From assembly GCA_946965045.2 (NCBI GenBank), contig OX337237.1, positions 1-64,000 of the forward strand: a stretch of DNA of 64,000 bases. The letters are read 5' to 3'. Source of the DNA: Epithemia pelagica. Taxonomy: Eukaryota > Bacillariophyta > Bacillariophyceae > Surirellales > Surirellaceae. The notes beneath the pieces were generated by a model. The model searched no databases and was not told where the DNA came from. It was given only the letters and a program-made list of their open reading frames with translations. This document shows, in pieces, positions 10,501-20,801 of this stretch (position 1 is its first letter; the number at the start of each line of letters is the position of its first letter). A program made the position numbers and the translations under genes.

Positions 10501-11790
10501 TCAGCATTCAATTGGCACACACAACAAATTGATTACGTCCTGGCATACCCACAGGCACCGGTCGAAAGGGAAGTCTATATGGAGATCCCAGTGGGGTATG
10601 ATCTGGACGAAGGAAAGTCCAAAAGAGATTATGTCCTCAAACTCCATGCCAACCTCTACGGGCAAAAACAAGCCGGTAGGGTGTGGTACCAACACCTGTC
10701 AAAGCGGTTGGTGGAGCAAGTGGGGTTCACCAAGTCGGCCGTGGATGAGTGTGTGTTCTACAGGGGCCAAGTGATCTACGTCCTCTACACTGACGATAGT
10801 ATCATCGTGGGTCCGGATCAGGCAGAGATTGACAAAGCAATCAACGATATCCGGGCAGCAAAGCTCAATATCACAGTGGAAGGAAACATCAAGGATTTCC
10901 TGGGCGTAAATATCCACAAAAGCGACAACGGAGAAATAACTTTCTCCCAACCGCACCTCATCGACAAGGTACTGAAAGGATTGCGCCTGGGATCCGACAC
11001 AGTCCCAAAGAGTACGCCCGCAGCACCGTCCAAGATACTCCATCGCCATCTGGAGAAACCACCCTTCGACAACAATTTCAACTACCGATCCATCGTCGGG
11101 ATGTTGAATTACATCGAAGCAGGGTCAAGGAGCGACATAGCGTACGCTACACACCAATGCGCACGCTTTGCCTCCAACCCTCGGAAGCCACATGGAGACG
11201 CAGTCCGATGGATTGGACGGTACCTACACGCGACACGAGACAAAGGAATGTCGTTCCGTCCAGACAAGGAGGCAGGCTTGGAAGTGTGGGTGGATGCTGA
11301 CTTCGCAGGCAACTGGAAACGCGAGGACGCAACGACAGACCGTGATACGGCAAGGTCACGACACGGGTACATAATCCGTTATATGGGTTGTCCAGTGATC
11401 TGGAAATCACAAATTCAAACGGAGATCGCCCTCAGTTCAACGGAAAGTGAGTACACAGGGATGTCGTATGCGCTACGAGCAGCCATACCAATAATGCGCT
11501 TGCTGGAAGAAATGCAACAACAAGGCATCCAAATACAACAAACGCAAGCCGAAGTCCACTGTAAAGTGTTCGAGGACAACAGTGGGGCGCTCGAGATGGC
11601 CAAGGTCTACAAGTTTCGCCCAAGGACCAAACACCTGAACGTCAAGCTCCATCACTTCCGCACCTACGTGGAGGATGGCAGCGTGACGATTCATAAAGTG
11701 GCAACAGAGGACCAACTCGCCGACTATCTCACCAAACCATTGCCGCAAGACACATTGGAACGACTGCGCAAACGAGTACTCGGATGGTAA
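7558..11790 (+). CDS. pol: Copia Pol polyprotein (protease, integrase, reverse transcriptase, RNase H)
   Basis: 1410 residues from the first ATG; the frame is open upstream to the gag stop. In order: a protease-like segment near residue 127 with IGIDNRCSG where DSG/DTG is usual; an integrase zinc-binding HHCC module (YHYDFGHLPF ... CHIPVCSACNF, about 372-425); the integrase core with Asp in VSVDQL (about 445), Asp in HADNG (about 519) and Glu in GKAERRI (about 555); a low-complexity Pro/Gln/Thr linker (about 700-830); reverse transcriptase with DYDQTYAPVAS, a lysine-containing LYGQKQAGR and active site YTDDS (about 1077) instead of YVDD; and RNase H with VWVDADFAG, SSTESEYTG and EDNSGAL, ending in RTKHLNVKLHHFR and DQLADYLTKPL. 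No stop or frameshift. Confidence 0.95.
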   Translation: MYATLSLEEIITYLWLWTLVQFLKRTTTMIEAATKLIIVVLHQGEEDESTTNKKDWMHHAITMTNETVEGMANWVDTKFLDTKQRKKVRPWRKRRARKIICSAAIMAMAARCAAATNCHPFDSDSTMIGIDNRCSGCITHVRSDIPGALKQCNKAIKGFGGAKTYEVWTGTIHWDWEDDQGKIHTMVIPNSYYVPEGKVRLLSPQHWAQTRKSSEKRGGAGEMTTGTEVVLFWNDRQSRRTIPIDTHGNNVATFHLASGYKQYHAYCKECGTERDRDYDKDPLLQHQAMPSMVVSDDEGEDDETTYPIQAQQWHQAIPKPTVEATPDAATQQTDEAEPRKFDFDLDGKTADDEIPPPDIIPHEEEERPTAEAELLRYHYDFGHLPFAKLQQMAKDRILPKRLANCHIPVCSACNFAKATKRAWRTRSSKDWSNKTPPSKPGMVVSVDQLVSPTPGLVAQMTGFITKQRYRYATVYVDQATSLGFVFLQKTSTVEETLQGKRAFERYAINRGVSVRAYHADNGIFKAHGWVKACHDQGQDLTFAAVGAHHSNGKAERRIRELQGMARTMLLHANKRWPQAITANLWPYAVRHANDCINAAPNMQHETKQSPIQLFSQTAINTNKKHWRPFGCPVYLLDERLQGNKPHNKWENRARVGIYLGQSPIHNRNVALVLNRHTGHVSPQFHVRFDRSFHTLHQEQLTATWQVSTFFADAKRTGQPQRSQNGKRRRRHKGQEGAPQHTPTGTPTDEGQQQLPNNVWPDEAPNQSPTTGPPGGTPPQATQTGRTMERMPPVDSEGAHGQRERQPPQTTTTNQMRTRSGRLRKPTQRLIEVMSAEVEDDATIPGELFALSTLTPQDDMEGEDPLLAYKAAVSDPDTMYHHEAMKEPDRAEFIKGMQKEMERQMEDGNLSIVRRDSVPAGQRIFKAVWQMRRKRDIMTREIKTHKARLNFDGSKMEKGIDYDQTYAPVASWASIRLVLALVSAFNWHTQQIDYVLAYPQAPVEREVYMEIPVGYDLDEGKSKRDYVLKLHANLYGQKQAGRVWYQHLSKRLVEQVGFTKSAVDECVFYRGQVIYVLYTDDSIIVGPDQAEIDKAINDIRAAKLNITVEGNIKDFLGVNIHKSDNGEITFSQPHLIDKVLKGLRLGSDTVPKSTPAAPSKILHRHLEKPPFDNNFNYRSIVGMLNYIEAGSRSDIAYATHQCARFASNPRKPHGDAVRWIGRYLHATRDKGMSFRPDKEAGLEVWVDADFAGNWKREDATTDRDTARSRHGYIIRYMGCPVIWKSQIQTEIALSSTESEYTGMSYALRAAIPIMRLLEEMQQQGIQIQQTQAEVHCKVFEDNSGALEMAKVYKFRPRTKHLNVKLHHFRTYVEDGSVTIHKVATEDQLADYLTKPLPQDTLERLRKRVLGW

Positions 11791-11814
11791 CGAGTGTCAC
11801 AAATGATGCAAATT

Positions 11815-11830
11815 GAAAAGTGAGAGGGAG
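11815..11830 (+). promoter_or_regulatory. Polypurine tract of the Copia element
   Basis: GAAAAGTGAGAGGGAG ends at the first base of the right LTR, the expected position for plus-strand priming. Confidence 0.8.
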
Positions 11831-12064
11831 TGTTGGAAAATCCCCTTTGCCGCCTGGCGCATTCGGAACCAGGGGGGACATCTCCCGTGCGTAAGGGTTT
11901 CCCCCATGACCCACGTCACCAATGGACACTATTCACTGACGACCCTCATACGTCAGCACCATTTGCACCCATAGCGTAACATGACCATACCTATAATTTA
12001 CTCAATCCCCTTTTACGAAACTAGTTGGCCCTTTTAATCGGCAGTGACCACGGTTAAAACAACA
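11831..12064 (+). repeat. 3' LTR of the Copia element
   Basis: 234 bp, no difference from the left LTR by direct reading. It is followed by the second CTTATT at 12065-12070. Transcription from it would run toward the oxidase gene at 12464. Confidence 0.95.
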
Positions 12065-12070
12065 CTTATT

Positions 12071-12463
12071 GCTTTGGATCCACACTTTTCCACAACATCA
12101 ACACCATCCAACATCCACCATGTTGACGAGGCGCAATAATCTCAATATTCTATTTCAAGCTGCCTCCTCTACGAGCATCATGGGCTTTTACCTACCAGGG
12201 CACATCGGTCAGCGTCCGTTTTTTGAGAAACGCGTCCCACATGCGAGAGAAAAGATCTCGGAAACCCAAAAGGCCAAAAAATGAGGCCTCTTTGTTTGTA
12301 CCTCAAAGAATAATGCCCTTTTCTATCTCATTCCCTTGCTCTCACAAAACGCGGACTTCCACTGTGTTTTGGATCCTTGAGATTGGGAATTGGAGATTTG
12401 TAACTGATTTGAATTGGAGATTGGTACGAATCCATCCTCCGCCGTCTTAGCCTCGTCGCCAAG
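12071..12463. promoter_or_regulatory. Upstream region of the ferric reductase/oxidase gene
   Basis: About 390 bases between the retrotransposon and the oxidase ATG. A short frame beginning at the ATG of 12120 (MLTRRNNLNILF...) ends at 12284; it could be an upstream ORF but nothing supports it as a gene. No other feature was seen. Confidence 0.4.
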
Positions 12464-15156
12464 ATGTTCTTACTACGCAACCCTTTGGTAGCACTCCGGT
12501 TTGGATTGGTCTTTGTGACATGGGGTGTGATTACCTGGAGTTACTTTTCGTTTAGCCATTTTGTGCACCACCACCACTTTAGCTTTGGGAATCATACAAC
12601 GAACCACACAGCCAACCACAGCGCATTTCCCGATCACAATCAGACTGGGCATGGCCACAACGAGAGTATGCAGCATGGAAAGGGAGGTCCTTTTGACCGA
12701 TTCCATGAAGAAGAGGATGATTGCTTCCTGTACGGAATGGCCCTTCCTCTCCTGTTGTTGACGTTGGCCGCCTTGATTTGGAATCCCAGTTCCAGTAGCT
12801 CCAACTACACCAAGAACAAGACTAGTTTGATCCACCAGAGTACTCAGGAGCAAGAAAAGAACTCTGCGGGCGAGGTCAACGTCACCAAATGGACCTTGAT
12901 CTGGTTTGTAATGCCTCTGTTCCTCATTGTGCTCGAGGGTGCTCGTGGTCATCATGTGTTTGCGAGCCATGACTCGCATGGTTGGAACTTGTACGTTCGA
13001 ATCTGCATGTCGCTCATGAGTGTTTCGGGATATGCCGCCACATGGTCCTTGGCTTTCTTTTTGATCCCTGTCACCAAGCATTCGCCCATTTTGGATTGGT
13101 TGCGTGTGACACCAGTCCAAGCCTTGGCCTTTCATCGCATTTCCGGATGGGTGGGCTTTTGGAATTCAGTCTTGCATGGATTTCTTCATTTGCGACACTT
13201 GATGGATGTCTTGAATCCACATCATGTTCGTCCGTGGCAAAAACAGTTGCAGATTCTCTTGATCCCATCGTCTTGGGAATGTCTTGCCACCCAAAATCCT
13301 ATTCAAGGTATTTTTGTGTTTGGAACACCCAAACAGTTGGACGATCCAGTGGCGGATCGGCAGTGTTGGTTGGCATTGGTCAACAATGCGACTGGAATGA
13401 TTAGTTGCCTTGCCTACCTAGCCTTGGCTCTTACCAGTCTACAAGTCCGACGATACTCGTATCGATTGTTTTATCGAGTTCACATTCCTGCTGCATGGAT
13501 CATGCTTCTGAATGCCATTTGGCATTACCCCACATGTATCCTCATTCTGATTCCCAACATCATGTACGTATTTCTCATTCTCTTGCTGTGTTGAGCTCTG
13601 ATTCTTTCGCCACTGACACTTGATTTTCGTGGCCTTTTCGCTACTCGCGACTCTGTTCTGCCAAAACAACCAGATATTACCTGTCATTCCATATCCCCGT
13701 GCTCATGAAGCAATCAATGGACTATTACAGTAAAAACATCAGAACGACAGGCCCGCTGCTCGAGGCACACTTGATTCAAGGTGGGTCGATAGAACTTGTG
13801 TTTGCGGTAGACCCTCAAGACCAACGCCGGCATGAAAACTTGTTTGTCAAGTTGTCCCATCCAAGTGTTTCTCCCTTGTCCCATCCGTTTTCGGTATTTT
13901 CTCGTCAGGAGCTCGTTCCTGGTGACGAAGGAACGCACACGGCCTCAATCTTACTTCGACCTTCTGGACCATTTACGCAAGGTCTGACCAAGTTGCTCTT
14001 TCCAGGCAAGCATGGCGACGAAGACGACTCTAGTGACCAAAACATTCAAAACACTGCACATGACGAGGCGACTTTGGTGTCACCGCCCGATTCCCACAAG
14101 TTACAATTTGATTCCTTTTATGCCAGCTCCTTTGATTGGGTGGAACACGCCATGACGACTCATGATGAAGTTCTGGTGGTTGCTGGTGGCGTTGGTATTA
14201 CCCCCTTTTTAGAGTTTTTGCCGGCTCTCAAGAAACGGATTGAAGCAGACTCCTCCATCTTGAACAACGATCACGAATTGGCCCTGAGCAATGGAGAGTA
14301 TGCGGCAGTCAGGAATAACGAAGAGACGTTGTTGAATAAAGTGGGTCCGAACCACATACATGTTCATTGGTATTGTCGAGAAGTCGGCCTTGCGTCTCAT
14401 GTGTGGCACAGCTTCCTCGGTCGTCATGTTCAGGCATGGGAAGACAGTGTGGTTTGTCAAGGGCGATTGAAGATTCACTTACATCTCACAAAAGCTACGA
14501 CAGATGGTACGACGGCCACGCACATGACGATCCCCCGTGTGAAGGTGGTAGAAAAGGCGATATTTTCTAGCCCGGACTCTTCACGTTGTGCGGTCCGTCC
14601 TGTCAAAGATGCACAGTTCACCCAATCTTTGTGGATGGCACTCGCTTTACCAGGAACGTTGATGATTGTTGGTACCACGATCCACTGGATATGGTACAAG
14701 GAAATCGTCATAAATGACAAATTTCGAGACAACAATTTGGTTCTCCGTTCACATAGTATTCTGTTCACCGTTGTATTCGGAATCGTCGTCTCGCTTGGGA
14801 TGGAACACTTTGTCCGACGTCGCGAAGCGGCTGCCATGGCCATGCATCAAGCAACCACCAGTGCTTCTGTAGATGAGGTATTACCTGCCAACGAGGCAAC
14901 TACGCACTCGACAACGAGCACTTCCTTGTCCTCACTAGGGCGAGACGATGATGAAGCGGAGTGCGCCTCAAGCTCGAACCTTATGGTTGTCCACGCAGGC
15001 CGACCTGAAATGAACCATGTGATTGAGTCTGCCCTTGTCGCTGTCCGGCCTGGTGTTTACTTCTGTGGACCACACGGGCTGATGGAAAATGTCGAACAGT
15101 CGATTCGATCCAAGAGGTCGGATTGTGCCTTTTATCGAGAGGATTCGGAAATGTAA
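12464..15156 (+). CDS. Ferric reductase / NADPH oxidase-like membrane flavocytochrome, two exons
   Basis: Exon 1 is 12464-13563 and exon 2 13674-15156. The 110-bp intron 13564-13673 has GTACGT and CAG borders; splicing joins PNI to IYYLSF and gives 860 residues. The family moves electrons from NADPH through FAD and two haems across a membrane to Fe(III) or O2. Haem ligands appear as two pairs with 14-residue spacing, H224/H238 (FHRISGWVGFWNSVLH) and H340/H354 (VHIPAAWIMLLNAIWH). An FAD motif HPFSVFS lies at 437-443, the NADPH glycine motif AGGVGITP at 537-544 and CGPHG near 831. The luminal N-terminal loop is very His/Asn-rich (33-70), perhaps metal binding. Two extra membrane segments (LWMALALPGTLMIVG and ILFTVVFGIVVSLG) split the NADPH-binding half. 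No EF hands. Iron reductase and superoxide-forming oxidase cannot be told apart here. Confidence 0.88.
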
Positions 15157-15442
15157 GACCAGAGCCCCTGACACATAGGTAACCTCCTAACCAATACAAA
15201 CATGACTTGCAGTCGATATGCGTGATCTGAGGCTACTTCATCTTGCATTGGGATGAAACCGTGGTGGATTCGTGATGTATCAAAACCAAAGGTAGTACTA
15301 ATGTTACATTATCTCTAATTGAATCGCATCCATCAGGGCTGTTGTGGTTTATGCGGGCGTTTTCGTGTTGGCAATGCTCTGATAGTTATCGTGGCAATGT
15401 TCGTGGTTGATTGTCTTTCATCAGAGACATGAATATCCTGTT

Positions 15443-16678
15443 CTAGACAGTAGACTGTTGCAACAGTCGCAGCAAGCTTTTCTTGTTCTTCTTTTTGTTC
15501 TTTTTCTTTTTCTTTTTCTTGTCCATGACATTGTCCTCCTCCTCGGCTTGTTCAGCAAACAATGTTTTGAAATCGAGCTTGGCTTGTTTGGCTTGCAACG
15601 CTTGTTGTTTTTCAATCTTTTGTCGTGCCTTGGCGGCCGCCTTTAGCTTGTCCTTGGTTATCTTTTGTTGTTGCTTGATCCATTTCTTCTTTTCTTTCTT
15701 TGTCATGCCTTCGTCCCAGTTTTCTTCTTTCTCCTTTTCTTCGTCCCAGTTTTCTTTCTTCTCCTTGGCATTCTCCTTGGCTTCCTTTTGCTGTTGCTTG
15801 ATCCATTTCTTCTTTTCTTTCTTTGTCATGCCTTCCCAGTTTTCGTTTTCTTCTTCCTTATCTTCGTCCCAGTTTTCGTCTTTCGCCTCGTCTTCTTCCT
15901 TGTCTTCGTCCCAGTTTTCTTCCTTCTTCTCGGCTTCGAGCTTGGCTTTTTTCTTGGCTTCCTGCTTGGCTTTTTTCTTGGCCTCCTTCTCTGCTTTTTT
16001 CTTGGCCTTTTTCTGGCGGTCGGTCAACTCACCTCTTATAATGAGATTGGGATCAATTTTGCCCGTCACCAAGCAAACTGCTTTGGCACGAATAGATGTC
16101 AGCATCGTGGTGTCCATGCAGTACATGTCGTTCAATTGTCGATGTTGTTGCTGTTGACTACGCAAATACTTGCGTTCCGTCGTTTCGGAAGGAAGCTGTA
16201 CCTGTAATAGGGGTCGAAGGTATTTGCCGGAGGAGGCGGTGACAACTTGTTCCACCTTTTCTTCTTGTTCTTCTTGTGTTTGACTTGCATGGTTCGATTG
16301 GAGTACAGCGTCATTGTTATACAGGCGGTGTGCCTGCTGCACGGTCACAGAGACGTTGCCCGGATGTAGTACCTCCGTCTTGTTAGTGGTAGAGTTTTGT
16401 GATGCTTGTTCTTCTTCCGGCGTGGCCGGTGGTTCAGGGCTCGAAAATAGGAACGTGTTTCGGCGGGCTTGTTTGTTGTAGCGGACCGAGTGGTACGGTT
16501 GAGTCGTTGCGGCTGTCAAGGTGGTGGCAGGTTCAGCTCGCAAGAGCTGTGCCAGACTCGTCCGACTGGAGGACAAGAAAACCACCGTGCAGAGCAAACT
16601 GCACCGAAGTGCTCTTCTCTGGAATGGAGCGGCGGAAGTGGTCATGGTGCTGCTTGGTCGGTTGGTTGGTAAGAACAT
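15443..16678 (-). CDS. Secreted lysine-rich repeat protein
   Basis: 411 residues from the ATG at 16678. The first 44 residues look like a signal peptide (RRALRCSLLCTVVFLSSS, cleavage likely after SLAQ). Residues 45-210 are Ser/Thr/Gln-rich with a few N-glycosylation sites. From about 215 to the end the chain is extremely Lys/Glu-rich and probably one long charged helix. It contains two copies of MTKKEKKKWIKQQQK and several EENWDE or ENWDED units, visible as direct repeats in the DNA near 15665-15730 and 15785-15850. The end is a Lys run followed by SLLRLLQQSTV. I do not recognise a family. A secreted, Lys-dense, repetitive protein in a diatom invites comparison with silaffin-like wall proteins, but low complexity alone can produce that resemblance. 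Confidence 0.72.
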   Translation of the reverse strand: MFLPTNRPSSTMTTSAAPFQRRALRCSLLCTVVFLSSSRTSLAQLLRAEPATTLTAATTQPYHSVRYNKQARRNTFLFSSPEPPATPEEEQASQNSTTNKTEVLHPGNVSVTVQQAHRLYNNDAVLQSNHASQTQEEQEEKVEQVVTASSGKYLRPLLQVQLPSETTERKYLRSQQQQHRQLNDMYCMDTTMLTSIRAKAVCLVTGKIDPNLIIRGELTDRQKKAKKKAEKEAKKKAKQEAKKKAKLEAEKKEENWDEDKEEDEAKDENWDEDKEEENENWEGMTKKEKKKWIKQQQKEAKENAKEKKENWDEEKEKEENWDEGMTKKEKKKWIKQQQKITKDKLKAAAKARQKIEKQQALQAKQAKLDFKTLFAEQAEEEDNVMDKKKKKKKNKKKNKKSLLRLLQQSTV

Positions 16679-18852
16679 GGTGTTCGTAGTTACTCTTCTG
16701 TTTTCGGTACGTTATGAAAAAAGCTGTCCTTGTGAATCTTCTCGGTTGGTTCCTGTCAATCTAGGAAGAAGCACACAAGCTTCCAAATTATGAGACCCTG
16801 TCTGTCGACGAAACTAGAGAGGGTTGTTCCTCTATTGCAAAAAGTGATGGCATGCTACACGAATCATTGAATAGAGGGGGATAGTACCGTAGGGACTCGT
16901 GAGTACAAGTCCCGAATATGATCAGAAACTGCATTGAGTCACTATGGGCATAGTCATTTAGAATTGCCTGATTCCCGTTGGGAGAGCAGAGTCTCCTTAC
17001 AACAATATACCAGGCAATAGAATAAGAGTCACGAGGCATCTCGCGAGATGAAACACACCGCATGGGTACTATGAGGGGCAATATCAGGTCAACCGTGAAA
17101 CAATCTCAAAAATTTGATAGGGGAATTTCCCTTCACGATCAGGATCCCTCGTTGGGCGCATGTCGGGCATTCCCTCACCCAAACGGCCCATTCCAATGAG
17201 ACTTGCCCGACAAAGACGGCCTCTTGTTCCTTTGATTCGGATGGTAGTCGTATCGATAAACAATTATTGTCGATTGTCTATCACGGTTTGATAAGTGTTT
17301 CGTAGTTGCGTGGAGACAGTCCCATTCTCGGACTGTAGTCTCTAGTACGAGCCACGAGTCCCAAAATCTGTTGCGAAGAACCATTGCAACATATGAACGA
17401 CTCTGCTCTCACCAGTCAGTCGACCACACTTTCCCTCCAAAGAGAGAGAGAGTCGTCTAAACGGTGCTCTGGGACTAAACATTTCAGACGCTCTTCACTC
17501 ATCTAATATTCAATATTCAAGATTGAACCGACACGAGTGTGAAACGAGACACAACGCAGGAAGGATTGGTGAGTGAAGGAAGCTGCTCATTGAGCAGCAA
17601 AACAGACTCATGTATCGGGACAATTAATGAGCAATGGTGGCCATTCCCAGCAAGGCACCAGGCATATCTGTCAAAGGAAGTGTCGCGTGGATGTACATAT
17701 CTGAGATGCTTCTGTGGTGTTGGTTACTACTCGGTTTTGTATTTCAAACCAAAATCGACGTAAGCGCAACGTGAACATCACTCCGGCCTATTCTCTACCT
17801 ACGAGGATGATGGATCAAACATGAAACCATCATGCAAGTGTTTGCGACATGGGATCGTTTCTGTCGCCGGTCGAGGAGGATGCTCTTTGTTCCAAAACCG
17901 ATGAGAAAAGCAAGTGTTTCATATTGTACTGCTCGTGGAATTCAATCTCTTGCTTCTCTCGTTTTTGTGGATTCAGTTCCATTGCCGTTCCCATAATCCG
18001 TATCCACCAAGAGCCGACCCACCAACGACACAAAGGCCGGTTTCTTCTGAGGAAAATGTGACTCGGTAACCCGGAGTGTAACCTTTGGGGGGTCATCGCG
18101 ACGTACCGGTACAAGGCCCAACCAAACCTACACAGAAATGAAAGCTCAACGGATGCTCCTCACAATTTCGAGATTTGAGTGTCACCGATCGAATCGCAAC
18201 CACCGACTTCAATCTTGCGCTAGAGACAGGCAACGACGACACCGAATTGCCACTTGGCACCGGGATCGTGGGAAACAAAGTGCGCGTAGGAGCAAACGCT
18301 AGCAAGGCCATACTTGGCGGCATGGCTAGAATCGCTCCATTGATAACAAGAGTCTTTGTGGATCGCAAGAATGCCAAAGAAGCATCGTAGTCTACGAGAG
18401 GAATGAAGCAGTCATGATGATGATCGCGACGAACAAGATGCCAGGCACACGGAAAAGCATGGTCTTTTTAGCATCGTAGCAGTTTGTACCGCACGAGGTT
18501 GACCGCGCCACGAAAAAAAGCACTGTATACAAGCACAATGGTGATCTCCATCAAATGGAAATGGTCTTTGTTGGTGCACTGACAAAGGATAATACGAAAA
18601 CGTGGTACCAGCATCTACCAAGAAACCTCTGTGGGATACAAACCTCTACCAAGAGACCTTTGTGAGGCCAGTTCTACAAAATGCCAATGAAGTAACAGTG
18701 TCCCTCTGGAAATACCGCTTTCATATTTCCCTACTGTAGCGACAACTTGATTGTAGGACAGAGTAGCACTATCGAGTCGCCTCATAACTGCCAATGGGAC
18801 CCACTACCACATGTATCAGAATTCGTACGCGAGTCCAGCTAGCGATACTAGG
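16679..18852. other. Long intergenic stretch
   Basis: 2.2 kb without a convincing gene. Small frames exist, for example a minus-strand one at 18093-18377 containing MALLAFAPTRTLFPT, which resembles a plastid-targeting AFAP motif but has no ATG. A (GA)n run lies at 17440-17450. Short repeats of ACCAAGA..CCTTTGTG occur near 18615-18665. Confidence 0.4.
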
Positions 18853-19967
18853 TTAAAATTTGTACACTTGGTCGGGTTGGTATCCCAGTTCCCCGAGAAT
18901 ACCCGTCACTGCTTTCGGTTCCTCGCGGGGACCGCAAAAGGCTTGATACATGGGCGGCGGGCCACAGACAAAGACTGCCACCTTTTTGTCGGTCGTGGCC
19001 GGTGGAAAGCCACTCTGGACAATCATGTCCTGGTCAATAAAGCCCCGTGCACCCGTCCACGGGGAAGGAACCGGTTCGTCACTCAACACATGGGTCAATT
19101 GAAACTGGTTGGCGTATTTGGCGGCCCAGGCATTGAGAATTTCTTGGCCCAAAATGTCCTTGCTGTGACGGGAGCCATACAACATGGTCACCTTGGGTTT
19201 TGGACTCTTGTCACTGCCCAAAATGGCATGCAAGGCTTGAATCATGGGTGTCACACCCGTTCCACCCACGAGCATGAGAATTTCGTCGTATTGCATAAAT
19301 TCCTCGGCTTGAATCTTGACATCTGTCCATTTCGAGAATAGTACGAAAAATAATTATGTCATGTGAGCGAGTCGTAGAAAAAGGCCATTGACAACATGAC
19401 CTACAAGAGAGTATATGGTACCATGCGTTTGCCAAAATCCTTTGTCTTGTCATTATGAATTCGATCTCCACGGCGACACAAGATTTGGTTCTTCGACACA
19501 CACGACTTACTAAAGGCAATATGCTTGAATTCGAGCGTGTCTCCGACCTGGAGGTCATGCATGTATTTGGACATTTTGGCCGTGGGTCCATAGTGTTTGA
19601 CGAGCAGGTCAAAATACCCCACATTGGCATTGGTGGAAATGGGTGTGTAGGGACGCACGACGCATTCCCCGTTGGCCAAGTCGGCCTTGGCCAAGATACA
19701 GGCACACGTGGACAAATTCAATGGTTTACTGGCATCGGGCAAGCCAAAGCGAAAGACGGAGGAGGTATCGGACACTTGAAAGGATTCCAACAAGGGCACT
19801 GAACGGAATTCGTCCGTGAATTGACATACATTGGGAGGCACCAGAGATTCGACCGGTGGACCCGTCAATGTCGAAGGGAGAGATGCCATGGTACGATGAG
19901 AGAACAAGGAGAGGGAAACCGCACAAAGGACCTGACGAGGAGCAAACAAACTTGTTCTTGCCAGCAT
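18853..19967 (-). CDS. NADH-cytochrome b5 reductase, two exons
   Basis: Exon 1 is 19967-19511 and exon 2 19322-18853. The 188-bp intron 19510-19323 has GTAAGT and ACAG borders; splicing gives 308 residues with the junction reading FKHIAFNVKIQAEEF. The enzyme passes electrons from NADH via FAD to cytochrome b5 for fatty-acid desaturation and other ER or mitochondrial reactions. The FAD motif RPYTPIS is at 105-111, the NADH-binding GGTGVTPM at 172-179 and CGPPPM at 272-277. Length fits the family (about 300). The first 27 residues (MLARTSLFAPRQVLCAVSLS) are basic and hydrophobic and could be a mitochondrial presequence or membrane anchor; a second ATG at residue 27 would give a soluble form. 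Confidence 0.92.
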
Positions 19968-20796
19968 TCCAAAAAGTGCTTGTAAGACGTGTGGTGTTGG
20001 AGGAACATTCCCAAGCTATCAATCGCCCCAATGGTGGTGAAGCAGATCGAACATCATCTCCCTCCGTCGTCGTCATCGACCAAGTCAGATCACTCCGCAA
20101 TTCACGATACTCATTCCTTCTTCGATCGTCGAGACACACACACGTCATCCGCTCTTTGCTATGTGTCTCTTGAACAATCGCCACATAGTCGGTCTGCCCG
20201 TCTGTCCATCAACCGTAGCTACCCCAAGGGCAGCAAGCGATTACCTATCGTAGAGGAGTACCACTCTCGCTCTAGCAACAGCATCGATGAGAGGGGGAAC
20301 TGCACCTCGTCACAAACGTAGTCTAGAATTCAATACACACGTCTAGAGGAGTAGGCAGAGCACCGAGAAGCTGGATGAGCGAGATTGTGGTTGGTTGTTC
20401 TGGAGAGTGTGCCAAAGAGGACATGACCCAGCATTGGAGAACTTCATGTCTACGGTTGCGGCACTTTGATTTTCCTCCATGCCGCCGCCATGTGTTGACA
20501 AACGAATTTGGTTTGGTTGTTGGTTTGGTTGTTGGTCGGTTTGCTTGCTTGGAACGCGTGATCCTTCACTGCCAAACCCGGTAGAACGTGCCAACCTACA
20601 GTGTTGCCGAATGTGCCGCCAACGAGCTGCCATGTGGCATGCGGCGGGTGGGTGTGTGTTGGATGCACAGACTGTTGGTTCCGAATCCTCTAGGAAGGTA
20701 GGTCGGGTACGTCCAGGAGATGCTGTTTGCTTGGCGTGGTGTGCCGTTCGCAGAGAGCCCTATGGTACGAGTAGAGGAGGCTCGGATCATGGTCTT
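19968..20796. other. Intergenic stretch
   Basis: About 830 bases upstream of the b5 reductase gene. Several frames exist on both strands but none has recognisable protein character. A short GGTTTGGTTGTT direct repeat lies near 20510-20540. Confidence 0.4.
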
Positions 20797-20801
20797 TAGT
20801 A

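Larger units (their letters stand above)
5790..12064 (+). mobile_element. Complete Ty1/Copia retrotransposon (CoDi-like)
   Basis: A 6275-bp element with 234-bp LTRs that are identical by base-by-base reading (5790-6023 and 11831-12064), TG...CA ends, a CTTATT duplication of the target, a purine tract next to the right LTR, and uninterrupted gag and pol frames. The domain order protease, integrase, reverse transcriptase, RNase H makes it Copia, not Gypsy. Identical LTRs and intact frames mean it integrated very recently and may still be active. It lies between the divergent glycosyltransferase and oxidase genes. No match to the usual initiator-tRNA primer site was recognised after the left LTR. 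Confidence 0.97.

Noticed and set aside
13405-13623. Plus-strand frame in the oxidase intron region
   Set aside because: It is out of frame with the haem-binding exon and explained by the 110-bp intron at 13564-13673.
15483-16157. Plus-strand Phe/Ser-rich frames that look like membrane proteins
   Set aside because: They are the reverse complement of the Lys/Glu-rich repeats. Lys codons read backward as Phe and Leu.
18093-18377. Minus-strand frame with AFAP-like plastid motif
   Set aside because: No ATG starts it, the opposite strand is equally open, and no exon upstream could be joined.
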